DNA of 64,000 nt, taken from positions 124,001-188,000 of the forward strand of contig NZ_FNNV01000004.1 of NCBI RefSeq assembly GCF_900106745.1, written 5' to 3'. Shown piece after piece: positions 26,868-35,768 of the stretch. How positions within the stretch are numbered: position 1 is the first letter of the stretch; each line of letters begins with the position of its first letter. Position numbers and translations under genes: made by a program. The notes beneath the pieces are model-generated. The model ran no database searches and was not told where the DNA came from. It was given only the letters and a program-made list of their open reading frames with translations. This DNA comes from Paenibacillus sp. CF384. Its GTDB lineage: Bacteria; Bacillota; Bacilli; Paenibacillales; Paenibacillaceae.

Positions 26868-27497
26868 ATGAAGATCATCGTCTTCGGTGCAAGCGGAAGG
26901 ACGGGGCAAGAGGTAGTCAGGCAGGCATTGGAGCAAGGGCAAGCCGTAACCGCATTCGTTCGTTCGCCGCAGAAGTTGAATATCGACCTGCCGGGCAGAG
27001 GCGATGCCAAGTTACGCTATATGCAAGGCGACGCACTGGATCGTGAAGCTGTAAGCAGAGCCATTGAAGGTCATGATAGTGTCGTTTCTTGTCTCGGTAC
27101 AAAAGGGTTCAGCCGGGGAGAGAGCCTCTCCGAAATGACGGCTAATCTTATCGCTGGCATGCAGAAGCATGATGTGGGGCGGATCAGTTACGTTGCATCA
27201 GCGGGGATCTATAAGGAGATTCCAGGGGTGACAGGATTTCTAGTGCAGCTGCTGCTGCGACAGGTGCTGGCCAATCATAGGAAGGCGGCTGATGCGCTTG
27301 AAGCAAGCGGACTGCAATGGACCATTGTTCGTCCGCTGCAGCTCGTGAATGGAAGGCTTAGAGGAGAATACCTGGAAGCCAGACATGGCGTGCCAAGCGG
27401 GAAAGGGCGTATTTCCCGTGCCGACGTCGCTCATTTTCTGCTCAGGACGCTCAAGGATATGACTTATGTGAACCAATCTGTAGCCTTGTCCTATTGA
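26868..27497 (+). CDS. NAD(P)-binding atypical SDR family protein
   Basis: A 209-residue Rossmann protein with MKIIVFGASGRTGQEVVRQAL (GxxGxxG motif) and a VSCLGTKG / SYVASAGIY / WTIVRPLQL pattern typical of atypical SDR proteins related to flavin reductase (BVR-B) and NmrA. Substrate unknown. The start codon follows GGGAGG; ATG 26868 gives the expected N-terminus. It is divergent from trxB across the PerR-like site and may share oxidative-stress control. Confidence 0.82.
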   Translation: MKIIVFGASGRTGQEVVRQALEQGQAVTAFVRSPQKLNIDLPGRGDAKLRYMQGDALDREAVSRAIEGHDSVVSCLGTKGFSRGESLSEMTANLIAGMQKHDVGRISYVASAGIYKEIPGVTGFLVQLLLRQVLANHRKAADALEASGLQWTIVRPLQLVNGRLRGEYLEARHGVPSGKGRISRADVAHFLLRTLKDMTYVNQSVALSY

Positions 27498-27579
27498 GCT
27501 TGCTGCTGCCGAGGTATGGATAGTGCCAATATGTGGAATATAGAGGGGGATAGGATGATTTATTGAAGAGGTGGAAAGC

Positions 27580-28401
27580 TTGAAACGAAATGCGGCAATA
27601 GTTGGCTTGGCATTACTCGTGCTTAGTTTAAGTGCTTGCTCCAGAGCGGCAAGCATGAAGGGGGACTCCGCGCCTGTAAGCGGGCATCATGAGCACCATG
27701 AGAGTAAGAGCTCCTCCATTCAAGGCATGTGGCGAATTAATCCGGAGATACCGACACCGAAGTCGAACACGCGGATTCAATTTATGGCTCATGGCCCGGA
27801 TGGGAAGCTTGTTACGCAGTTCGCGATGATGCACGAGAAGCTGCTTCACCTGATTGTCGTGAGCAAGGATTTGTCTTATTTCAACCATATCCATCCGGAA
27901 TATGACGGAGAAGGTCTATTTACGATCGATACAACGTTTCCTTTCGGAGGCGAGTACCGTTTATTCGCGGAATTTCAGCCGGAGGGCGGAGGCTCGGTCG
28001 TATCGAGACAAGCCATTATGCTAAGCGGTATGGCAGAGCCAAAGCCGCTCTTGCCGGACAAGACGCTGACGAAATCGACCGAGCGCGAGCAGATTACGTT
28101 AACTTATGACCAATTGGCGGCAGGTAAAGAGACGAACCTAACCTTCCATATTGCGGACGCCAAGACGAAGAAGCCGGCAAACAACCTTGAACCTTATCTG
28201 GGAGCTGCCGGGCATGTCGTCATTATTAGCGGCGATTCGGAGCAGTATATTCATGTGCACCCTGATGATGCGAAATCCCAAGATGCGGCACCTGTATTTC
28301 ATGCGGCCTTCCCTTCTCCGGGTATTTATAAAGTTTGGGGTCAATTCGCAAGAGATGGCAGGCTGATTACGGTAAGCTACACGCTGCAGGTGCTTACGTG
28401 A
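27580..28401 (+). CDS. His-rich lipoprotein, possible metal-binding
   Basis: A 273-residue lipoprotein: signal peptide LKRNAAIVGLALLVLSLSAC with the lipobox LSAC near residue 22, then GHHEHHESKSSS. Two related beta-sandwich-like halves contain FNHIHPEYDGEGLFTI / FPFGGEYRLF and QYIHVHPDDA / FPSPGIYKVWGQF, a pattern seen in extracytoplasmic heavy-metal-associated proteins. The paired HxHP motifs suggest copper or another metal, which is inference. TTG 27580 follows GAGGTGG; GTG 27571 overlaps that site. Confidence 0.75.
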   Translation: MKRNAAIVGLALLVLSLSACSRAASMKGDSAPVSGHHEHHESKSSSIQGMWRINPEIPTPKSNTRIQFMAHGPDGKLVTQFAMMHEKLLHLIVVSKDLSYFNHIHPEYDGEGLFTIDTTFPFGGEYRLFAEFQPEGGGSVVSRQAIMLSGMAEPKPLLPDKTLTKSTEREQITLTYDQLAAGKETNLTFHIADAKTKKPANNLEPYLGAAGHVVIISGDSEQYIHVHPDDAKSQDAAPVFHAAFPSPGIYKVWGQFARDGRLITVSYTLQVLT

Positions 28402-28478
28402 GAATACCGTCCTTCTGCAAACAGGAGAGTCAGTGAATAAAGGAGAAAAGACCTACTCCAAAAAATGTATTTATTTAT

Positions 28479-28537
28479 GTCCAAGGGCTATTGCGATGTC
28501 GATTTATGTTGTAAATTAGTATAAAAGACCCTTGGAC
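28479..28537. promoter_or_regulatory. Long-loop inverted repeat at the start of the hybrid kinase gene
   Basis: GTCCAAGGG (28479-28487) and CCCTTGGAC (28529-28537) form perfect 9-bp arms with a 41-nt AT-rich loop. The second arm ends just before the likely GTG start at 28547 and contains the alternative TTG start. It could be an operator pair or an RNA hairpin covering the translation start. Confidence 0.4.
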
Positions 28538-28546
28538 GGTGACGGT

Positions 28547-31384
28547 GTGCCTAAAGATTTAATCCTCAACTTTGCGATACTCAGCGTGTATCTGTTCTTG
28601 GTTTTCCCTCTCTTCATCCGAGAGGAGAACCAGGCTAAGCCGTCGTTTGTTAAATGTCTGTACATAGGTGGCGTATTCGGTGTGTTGGGCGTCATTCTGA
28701 TGTTCTTCGGCATACAGGTTCAAGGTACTGAAATGCCTATGAACTTGCGGGGAATCGCACTTATGATGGCTGCTTTCTTCGGAGGTCCGGTTGGAGCGCT
28801 TGCTGAGCTGGTTGTCGTATACATAGGCAGATTTATGAAAGATGGATCTATTGATTGGGTACAAATGGCTGTTGGCATAACGGCTGCATACGGGACGGGT
28901 TATCTGTTCTTCCGAATCCGCTCGTATTGGGTCAGGTGGCTTATCGGCGCTATGTTTCTATTAATCTATTATTATGGAGCACTAGGTTTGGCAGGGCAGG
29001 TGAGCTTCGACGCGATCGTGAAATACAGCCTCATTCAACTTATTTACTCCCAGTTGATCGCTTGCTTCCTCTATTATCTCATCCGCAATCATCGTTATAA
29101 GTCCAGAATGATCCAAACGGAACGTGATATGGGTTACTTGCTGCGGATGCAGCCGGGCTTTACGTTTCGCTTTCAGAAGACAAACGGCACATTTGTATAT
29201 AGCTTGATAGAAGGGCAACTCTTGAAGCAAATAGGAGCGAAACCGAATGATTTTATCGGAAAATCGATAGAAGAGGTCCGGATCTTCTCGGAACAATTTG
29301 CGGCGTTTCTTCGCGTCCAATACGGGCGGGCTTGGGCAGGGGAGAAGGTTTCCTACGAAACAACAATGATAGGTGTCGCTATTCTCGTTACGTTGCATCC
29401 TATTAAGAATCACGGTGCAGTTGTTGATGTAATCGGAAGTGCCGTGGATATGAGCGATATCATGAAGCGCAAGGCAGCGGATGAATCGAACAAAGCGAAG
29501 AGTCAATTTCTGGCTCATATGAGTCACGAAATCCGCACGCCGATTAACGCGATTATCGGACTCAATTATATTCTGCAGCAATCCAATTTGAATCCGAAAC
29601 AGCTGGAATACGTGGATAAGTCCATTACAGCTGCCAAGAGCCTGCTGAATTTGGTCAACGATGTGCTTGATCTATCCAAAATCGAGGCGAATAAGATCGT
29701 CTTGGAATCGACGCGGTTTGACCTATACGAGGTACTGCGCAATATTTCGAATCTCATCAGCTACAAGGCGAATGAATCCGGCTTGAGATTCCATTTTGAC
29801 ATCCATCATGATGTTCCTCAGATGCTGATGGGTGATCCGTTCCGCCTGCAGCAGGTGCTGCTGAATATTACGAATAATGCGGTCAAATTCACCCCTAAAG
29901 GCGAGCTTTCCATCACCGTAATATTGGTTTCGCAGGAGGAGCAGACGACTACGCTGTCCTTTGGAATCCGCGATACCGGAATTGGCATGAGCGAGGATCA
30001 GCTTAGCAAGCTGTTCCTCGAGTTCACACAGGCCGATATGACAACTACGCGCAAATTCGGCGGTACAGGCCTTGGATTAGTCATTAGCAAGAAGCTTACC
30101 GAAACGATGGGCGGAAGTATCGCAGTTGAAAGTAAGCTCGGCGCAGGCAGTCTGTTCACTGTCACGCTGCCATTCCAATCTGCATTGCCAGCAGACAACC
30201 TCGCCAATAAGGCTTACGGCAAGAAGAAACCTCGCTTGCTGCTCGTTTGTGAGGATAACGAAATGCGTTATGTGCTGGAGCAGCAGCTGGAGCAGCTGGA
30301 ATTCAAAGTCCAAACCAGCTCGGATGCCGATGAGACAAGGACGCTGCTGTTGGCGGGCCATGCCTATGATCTTATTCTCATAGATTGGAAGCTGAGAGAG
30401 GTGTCCGCGACTAAGCTCGCTGAAGAGATTATCCGGGATTTCGATGGCAAAAGCCCGTCTGTCCTGTTCATGAGTGCTTATCATGAAGCGGAGTATGAAG
30501 AAGCGAGGCAATTACCGTTCATCTCGAAGGCACTGCTGTATCCGATCAGCCAGTCTCAATTGTATAACGAACTGGGTGAACTGCTTCACCGAGATGGCGT
30601 CTACAACCTGCCGGATGGCGGGATGAAGCCGATTCAGCCTACAGATCTGAAGGATGCCGTGATCTTGCTGGTAGAGGATAATGAAATTAATCAGTTGGTC
30701 GCCAAAGAGCTGCTTCGTGAGGCGGTCCGCCATGTTGATGTGGCTAGCAATGGGGAAGAAGCTGTTAAACTCGCTGGGACCAAGGCCTATGACGCCATTC
30801 TGATGGATCTGCAAATGCCGGTAATGGACGGGTATGAGGCGACCAAAGCAATCAGAGCACAGGAAAGAGCACGGGGTACCGGGCAAACGGTTCCGATTAT
30901 TGCCATGACTGCCGATGTAATGAAGGGCGTAGAGGATCAGGTGCTGTCGATTGGCATGAACGGGTATCTCACGAAGCCGTTTGACCCCGTAGATCTCTAT
31001 AATGTACTGCTGCGCTTCTGTCAGAACGGGGAGCAAGCATCTATTGAAAAGCTGGATTCCGAAGGTGTTATCACGAGGCTTGGAGGAAATACGGCACTTT
31101 ATAATCGGATACTAGCGCTATTCATAAGCAATCACTCGGATGCGATTGAGCAGATTGTTCAAGCCGTTCACGATGGAGAATTGAGCACAGCGAAGCGGCT
31201 TGTCCATACGCTCAAAGGAGTGGCCTTAGATATTGGCGCCAACTCGTTAGCGGCCATTATGGAGAAGGGCCAATTGGCGCTGCTGCGAGGAGACAGGGAG
31301 GCATTCGGTCTCCTCATGCAGCAGGCGGATGAGAAGCATCAAGCGATTATTAGTGCCTATGGCCATAGAGCAGTAAGCGGGTAA
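28547..31384 (+). CDS. Hybrid sensor histidine kinase with LytS-like membrane domain
   Basis: A 945-residue membrane kinase. Residues 1-195 hold about six helices with the 5TMR-LYT pattern (MNLRGIALMMAAFFGGPVGALAE). A PAS-like region (220-310) precedes HisKA with His327 (HMSHEIRTP) and the ATPase domain (NITNNAVKF, RDTGIGMS, GGTGLGLVISKKL). Two receiver domains follow: the first with Asp613 (LILIDWKL) but a degenerate acidic pocket, the second complete with Asp754 (ILMDLQMPVMDG). A C-terminal Hpt domain has His887 (VHTLKG). Such kinases act as multistep phosphorelays. The start is uncertain (TTG 28532 or GTG 28547). The gene is convergent with comQ, with only three bases between stop codons. 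Confidence 0.9.
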   Translation: MPKDLILNFAILSVYLFLVFPLFIREENQAKPSFVKCLYIGGVFGVLGVILMFFGIQVQGTEMPMNLRGIALMMAAFFGGPVGALAELVVVYIGRFMKDGSIDWVQMAVGITAAYGTGYLFFRIRSYWVRWLIGAMFLLIYYYGALGLAGQVSFDAIVKYSLIQLIYSQLIACFLYYLIRNHRYKSRMIQTERDMGYLLRMQPGFTFRFQKTNGTFVYSLIEGQLLKQIGAKPNDFIGKSIEEVRIFSEQFAAFLRVQYGRAWAGEKVSYETTMIGVAILVTLHPIKNHGAVVDVIGSAVDMSDIMKRKAADESNKAKSQFLAHMSHEIRTPINAIIGLNYILQQSNLNPKQLEYVDKSITAAKSLLNLVNDVLDLSKIEANKIVLESTRFDLYEVLRNISNLISYKANESGLRFHFDIHHDVPQMLMGDPFRLQQVLLNITNNAVKFTPKGELSITVILVSQEEQTTTLSFGIRDTGIGMSEDQLSKLFLEFTQADMTTTRKFGGTGLGLVISKKLTETMGGSIAVESKLGAGSLFTVTLPFQSALPADNLANKAYGKKKPRLLLVCEDNEMRYVLEQQLEQLEFKVQTSSDADETRTLLLAGHAYDLILIDWKLREVSATKLAEEIIRDFDGKSPSVLFMSAYHEAEYEEARQLPFISKALLYPISQSQLYNELGELLHRDGVYNLPDGGMKPIQPTDLKDAVILLVEDNEINQLVAKELLREAVRHVDVASNGEEAVKLAGTKAYDAILMDLQMPVMDGYEATKAIRAQERARGTGQTVPIIAMTADVMKGVEDQVLSIGMNGYLTKPFDPVDLYNVLLRFCQNGEQASIEKLDSEGVITRLGGNTALYNRILALFISNHSDAIEQIVQAVHDGELSTAKRLVHTLKGVALDIGANSLAAIMEKGQLALLRGDREAFGLLMQQADEKHQAIISAYGHRAVSG

Positions 31385-31387
31385 GCT

Positions 31388-32305
31388 TTAAGAGACGAAC
31401 GATCCGAACGTAAGGGACTTGAACTGTTCTTTCCAGGGGGAGCTGAGCGGCAAACTGCCGAACAGCTCCTCTGCTTGTTGCAGGCAAATGGACTGAATGA
31501 CGCGGGCATATTCCAAGCATCCCGATTCTTGAATGAGCTGGATGATTTCATGCTTGTTGCCCAGAATGAAGTCGGTAGACACATTGCCTTTGTAATAGTC
31601 CTGGATAGGAGCGAAATCGACGTCCTCGATAGTCAGCAAATAGAGCAGCGGAAGCGTGCGTTTCTTGCCGAGCAAATCGTTCTTCACATCGAAACGCAGC
31701 ACATCTCTGCAATCATTCTGAATTTGATGAATGAGGCCGATGCAGTCAGCGAGATCCAGCAGCCTCGAAGTTGTTTCCTCATCGACAGCAAGTGGAGCAT
31801 AGCCGATACAGCATGCAAGCCGGAAGATTGAACCGGACTTTTCTTGCACCATCGATAGATACGCTTCCGGACTCGTTACGCTATGATTCAAATCCTTCTG
31901 CTGACCGTTCACCGCTCTTGCGACGATACGGCTTGCTTCAGAGAAGGCTGTCGGTGGTAGCTGCTGCTTGCCAAGCTCTCCGATGAATCCCATCTGCATA
32001 GCGAGAATGGCATTCAAGACATAAGCTCGCGGACATTGCATCCAGGGTTTGCCGGGTTGGTCTTGATCCTGCAGATCATCCATCATATCCAGACTGAGAA
32101 TCATCAGCTCCGCTGCTGCTGCGAGCCGCTCTATTGCTGCATCATCGCCGCCGAGCATCCGGTGCGTCAGAATGGTAATCTGCGACCATACACTTGTTTC
32201 TTCTGCTTTGTCGTCGACAAACGATTTCAGCAGACCGTTCAAATCCTCCGAATCTATATAGGCATCCACGATACGGTACATATGCTCTTTGATTGTCGAC
32301 TCCAT
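31388..32305 (-). CDS. comQ: ComQ-like polyprenyl synthase for pheromone modification
   Basis: A 305-residue protein of the isoprenyl diphosphate synthase fold. The first Asp-rich motif is MMDDLQDQD; the second reads QNDCRDVLRFD, followed by KNDLLGKKRTLPLLYLL, which is typical of ComQ and differs from housekeeping prenyl synthases. ComQ attaches an isoprenoid to a Trp of ComX and processes it. It lies 19 bases downstream of comA in a comP-comA-comQ operon. In Bacillus comQ is the first gene, upstream of comX, so the order here is different. Confidence 0.85.
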   Translation of the reverse strand: MESTIKEHMYRIVDAYIDSEDLNGLLKSFVDDKAEETSVWSQITILTHRMLGGDDAAIERLAAAAELMILSLDMMDDLQDQDQPGKPWMQCPRAYVLNAILAMQMGFIGELGKQQLPPTAFSEASRIVARAVNGQQKDLNHSVTSPEAYLSMVQEKSGSIFRLACCIGYAPLAVDEETTSRLLDLADCIGLIHQIQNDCRDVLRFDVKNDLLGKKRTLPLLYLLTIEDVDFAPIQDYYKGNVSTDFILGNKHEIIQLIQESGCLEYARVIQSICLQQAEELFGSLPLSSPWKEQFKSLTFGSFVS

Positions 32306-32324
32306 AGCTGCACGCTCCGTTGTT

Positions 32325-32957
32325 TTAGGAATAATAGCTGCTTTTTATAAAAGACTCAATCGCTTCCGTTCGCGTCCGCACGTCTAATTTATCGTAGATC
32401 TTGCGCAAATAATTATCGACGGTACGTTTGCTCATATGGATGCGGGCTGCAATTTGATCCAAGGTGGCGCCTTTGACAAGCAGATTCATCATGAGAATTT
32501 CTTCTTCTTCCAAGCGTGCTGCTTTGCTTGCAAGCGTTCCGTTCAGCTGACATTGGTGATAAAGGGCAAGCGGCATCATCGTATGGTTGTCCAATATGCA
32601 ATTCACCATATTCTTAATCGTGCGTTCGCTGGATTCCTTCGAGAGCACGCCGCTTACTTGAATATCGATCAGCTTGTTGTAGATGTCAGTCAGCTCAATA
32701 CCGGAGAAAATAACGATATGCGTGTCCGGAAATTGGTTCTTAATTTGAGCGGCTACCTCAGTGCCATGCTGATCGGGCAGATGATAATCCAAGAATACGA
32801 GTCCGGGCTGCAGTAGGGAGACTTGCTGAAGGCATTGCGCGGCACTGCTCACAATACCAATGACTTCAATGTCCTCCATTTGCTCAAGTAATGCTTTGGT
32901 GGCGCTGGCGAAGAGTGGATGATCGTCTACTATGAGTGTTTTGACTCTTTCGTTCAT
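32325..32957 (-). CDS. comA: NarL/LuxR-family response regulator (ComA-like)
   Basis: A 210-residue response regulator. The receiver domain has the acidic pair DD11-12, the phospho-acceptor Asp57 (LVFLDYHLPDQHG) and GVLSKES containing the conserved Lys. The C-terminal LuxR helix-turn-helix is KGATLDQIAARIHMSKRTVDNYLRKIYDKL. ATG 32957 overlaps the comP stop codon (ATGA), so the pair is translationally coupled. By context it is activated by the ComP kinase. A ComA-box-like palindrome lies 2.7 kb away at 35659. Confidence 0.88.
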   Translation of the reverse strand: MNERVKTLIVDDHPLFASATKALLEQMEDIEVIGIVSSAAQCLQQVSLLQPGLVFLDYHLPDQHGTEVAAQIKNQFPDTHIVIFSGIELTDIYNKLIDIQVSGVLSKESSERTIKNMVNCILDNHTMMPLALYHQCQLNGTLASKAARLEEEEILMMNLLVKGATLDQIAARIHMSKRTVDNYLRKIYDKLDVRTRTEAIESFIKSSYYS

Positions 32958-35284
32958 GCCGGAATCTCCTTTTCATTCTGTAAGGTAATCTTGATGTTCA
33001 CGCCGCTGCCTTTCGTCGAAACGATGTGCAGTTGACCGCCTAGATGCTGTACTCTGCTTCTAATCTGTTCCATGCCAACGCCTGATGATTGTCCGATTTG
33101 CCGCTGGGCAAGATCCGCATGGAGGAACCCTACTCCGTCATCTTGATAACTCAACTGAAACAGGGAATCGGACTCCGCGAGACGGAACCTGACATTAGAA
33201 GCTTCGGAATGTTTCTTTGCATTGTTGAGCAGTTCTTGAACGATTCGAAAGATATGACGCTGCACCTGCAAATCCTTCGTTTCGATCAATTGGACCTGCT
33301 CTGCGTTGAAGGTAAGCGCGAAAGGCACAGTGTAAGCTTCCTTATCGAGATACGTTCTAACCGTCTGCACAAGTCCGATTTCGCTCAGCAAATACGGATT
33401 CAAATCAAAGCAGCTTTGACGCAGGCTGGCATTAATCATGTCTACGAAATTAACCGTGTTGCTTAACTGCTCCTGGTTTTCGGGGCTTCGCTCGAGCTTC
33501 TCGCCAAGCTGGAGCAGCCTGCGCTTCAGAAAGAAGAGGTCTTGCATCGTTGTATCGTGAAGATCGGCAGCTATGCGGATGCGCTCTTCTTCTTGAAGAT
33601 CGAACATGATTTTGCGAAACCATTGAATGTCTTTGGCAGAGCTCTCGTCGGGAAGCCTTGCGGCCAGTTCCTTCAGCCTGCCCTTCAGCTTATTGATCAG
33701 ATGCAGATTCTCCAAGCTGATTTCCAGATAGTTCGCGATTAATCCAAGCCAGCGCAGCTCTTCTTTGCCAAGGCGCATATTCGTTTTCTTCCGAGACATG
33801 ATCAAATAGCTGGTATAATCCTCGTGATTGTTCATCTCCAAACACGTGTAGCCCGGACTAGCGGTAAGGGATTGCGATACCAGCAGCCGATTGATTTCCT
33901 CCGCATCCAAGTCCCCTTCATGAATAATCTCCGTTTCGCCATTATATTGAAACACGATTGCCCCTCCCGTCACCTGAAGCGTCTTGACGATATCGACGAG
34001 GAACAATTCCTTCAATTCGCGGAAGCTGGAGATGCTGCCGAGCCTGCGGGAGATGTTCATAAGTGCGGACTGCAGAATGAATTTCCTAGGAAATAGATAC
34101 GGTTCGAACCGCGTCATTAAATATTCTGCTGCATACAGCATTACGGCTACAAGTGAAAGTGTGCCGAAGAAAATGAATAAGAGTTGCTCCATATCCACCG
34201 AATTATGGAAGAACAGCATATAGATTGCCGTAAACAAAGTGACCGGTAGAGTGGCAATGAGTCCGGTACATACAAATCGGCGCAGTACCAGCGCGATGTC
34301 ATGCACCTGATCGGACATGAGAAGGTATGCCAATGTAATAGGGAACAATAAAATAGCCCAGCTTGTATAGATACCATCTAACAACCGCGAACCGGTCAAT
34401 ACTTGAGGAAGAAAAGTTAAACTAATAACGGGTGTGAATGAGATAAGCATCGACCACCATGCGGTCTTCACAATGGTGGAGGCAGGTGATTGCTGTTTGC
34501 GAAACTTAAAGTAAAGTGCCGTTAAGATGTACATGTTGAATAGAAATCCGATAATAAATAACAGTAAGGTGACTGGACTCTCCAACTGGAGCATCGTGTA
34601 TGCAAACGGAGTGTTAAAGAAATAAACATATAGACGAACAACGGTAGCTAATGCTGCTATCGCATAGAGGGCCTTTATGAACCCCGTCCGTAATCGGATC
34701 TCTCCCTTTTCTCTAAAAAAGACACATGAAAAGTGATAGAAAACGACAGGGAGAATAGCGATGAAGCTGACTATCAGCAGCTTGCCGACGGCATCGCCTC
34801 TTATGGATGCGCCTAAACTCATAAAGATAATGGCGGTAGTTAAGAAGAACAACAGCAGAAGTCTTGCGGATAACGAATGTCTCATTTTAACGAAGAGAAA
34901 TAGCGCCATAAATTGACATAACATTTCAACGAGAAATGGAATAATCGTGAAAGCGGAGAGTGTGGCCATCTCTACTTGGACGATATGCTCCTGTCCGGCT
35001 CTTGAGAGTAAGATCTGATGCGCCTGTTCGATGACATGCCAGGCCTTGACGGTATGATAATCATTAGGATTCATCCCATCGACTTCTATAATGATGTCCC
35101 CAACGCTTACATCCAGCTGACTGCTTACCCCTTCAAGATCCAGCTTCGAGATTACCCATTGCTGCTCAGGTGTATAGGCAAGATTAATGCCTAAATAAGG
35201 TTTCGTAAACGTAATAAATGAACACCACAACTGCAGCATGACGAATGTGAAAACACAGAGCTTGATCATGAAGTTATTTCGCAC
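32954..35284 (-). CDS. comP: ComP-like sensor histidine kinase
   Basis: A 776-residue membrane kinase. After a first helix (8-28), residues 30-105 form a PDZ-like extracellular segment (KPYLGINLAY, VSVGDIIIEVDGM), as in Bacillus ComP. Eight or nine more helices reach about residue 400. The cytoplasmic part has a HisKA_3 domain with His576 (IAADLHDTTMQDL) and an ATPase domain (QELLNNAKKHSEASNV, YQDDGVGF, GVGMEQIRSRV). The GTG start 35284 follows GGGAGAA. It should sense the peptide encoded by the divergent comX gene and phosphorylate ComA. Confidence 0.9.
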   Translation of the reverse strand: MRNNFMIKLCVFTFVMLQLWCSFITFTKPYLGINLAYTPEQQWVISKLDLEGVSSQLDVSVGDIIIEVDGMNPNDYHTVKAWHVIEQAHQILLSRAGQEHIVQVEMATLSAFTIIPFLVEMLCQFMALFLFVKMRHSLSARLLLLFFLTTAIIFMSLGASIRGDAVGKLLIVSFIAILPVVFYHFSCVFFREKGEIRLRTGFIKALYAIAALATVVRLYVYFFNTPFAYTMLQLESPVTLLLFIIGFLFNMYILTALYFKFRKQQSPASTIVKTAWWSMLISFTPVISLTFLPQVLTGSRLLDGIYTSWAILLFPITLAYLLMSDQVHDIALVLRRFVCTGLIATLPVTLFTAIYMLFFHNSVDMEQLLFIFFGTLSLVAVMLYAAEYLMTRFEPYLFPRKFILQSALMNISRRLGSISSFRELKELFLVDIVKTLQVTGGAIVFQYNGETEIIHEGDLDAEEINRLLVSQSLTASPGYTCLEMNNHEDYTSYLIMSRKKTNMRLGKEELRWLGLIANYLEISLENLHLINKLKGRLKELAARLPDESSAKDIQWFRKIMFDLQEEERIRIAADLHDTTMQDLFFLKRRLLQLGEKLERSPENQEQLSNTVNFVDMINASLRQSCFDLNPYLLSEIGLVQTVRTYLDKEAYTVPFALTFNAEQVQLIETKDLQVQRHIFRIVQELLNNAKKHSEASNVRFRLAESDSLFQLSYQDDGVGFLHADLAQRQIGQSSGVGMEQIRSRVQHLGGQLHIVSTKGSGVNIKITLQNEKEIPA

Positions 35285-35310
35285 ACAAATTCTCCCATAT
35301 GATAGTAAAA

Positions 35311-35352
35311 TTTGATATAATAGGTTCGTAATACAAAATTCGACACAAGGAG
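35311..35352 (+). promoter_or_regulatory. comX promoter (extended -10) and ribosome binding site
   Basis: TGATATAAT (35313-35321) is an extended -10 element; no good -35 is seen. AAGGAG (35347-35352) is nine bases before ATG 35362. The 77-bp spacer is shared with the divergent comP gene. Confidence 0.55.
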
Positions 35353-35361
35353 TTGTTCACC

Positions 35362-35553
35362 ATGCTAGCGATTCAGTTAAGCTCCCAGCTTCACAACACG
35401 GTTTACAAGATGAAAAAGGTCGATTTACGCGAGACGGTCAGCACGTTTCTAGGCAAGCAAGGACTCAAGGTACAGGAAGCAGCTGCAGTAAACGGAGTCT
35501 TCAATGGTACGATGAGATCTGAAATTGTTAAGCCAGCAGATTACTGGGCATAG
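35362..35553 (+). CDS. comX: ComX-like quorum-sensing pheromone precursor
   Basis: A 63-residue peptide without signal sequence, starting MLAIQLSSQLHNTV and ending EIVKPADYWA. A single Trp sits at the second-last position; in ComX pheromones a Trp in the last few residues is isoprenylated by ComQ and the C-terminal 5-10 residues are released. The N-terminal helix pattern and size (family about 53-73) also fit. It has its own promoter, ribosome binding site and terminator. It is divergent from comP, while in Bacillus comX lies between comQ and comP on the same strand. Overall similarity to known ComX is too low to be certain; context carries much of the call. Confidence 0.75.
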   Translation: MLAIQLSSQLHNTVYKMKKVDLRETVSTFLGKQGLKVQEAAAVNGVFNGTMRSEIVKPADYWA

Positions 35554-35596
35554 TCTCTTAATCTATACTTAACCATTATTTTACCAAACTAACTAA

Positions 35597-35640
35597 GGAT
35601 TGCATATTCAGTGTCATGCTGAATGTGCAATTCTTTTTTC
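35597..35640 (+). terminator. Intrinsic terminator after comX
   Basis: GATTGCATATTCAG pairs with CTGAATGTGCAATTC (one mismatch region), followed by six T. Confidence 0.85.
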
Positions 35641-35644
35641 ATGA

Positions 35645-35674
35645 GTGCGCAAAATTAATTGCGTGATCGCGCAA
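35645..35674. promoter_or_regulatory. ComA-box-like palindrome with extra half site
   Basis: TTGCGTGATCGCGCAA (35659-35674) matches the ComA box TTGCGGNNNNCCGCAA in 10 of 12 defined positions and keeps the 16-bp geometry. A further GCGCAA half site lies at 35647-35652. It is upstream of the GAF kinase gene and next to comX, so the kinase gene is a candidate ComA target. Confidence 0.55.
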
Positions 35675-35768
35675 CTATTATGTGATGAACTTATTCTCAA
35701 CTAACATTATGATAAATAGTATATTAATGGAAAAATTCGGCATTCAACGACTTGAAAGGCAGGCATCT

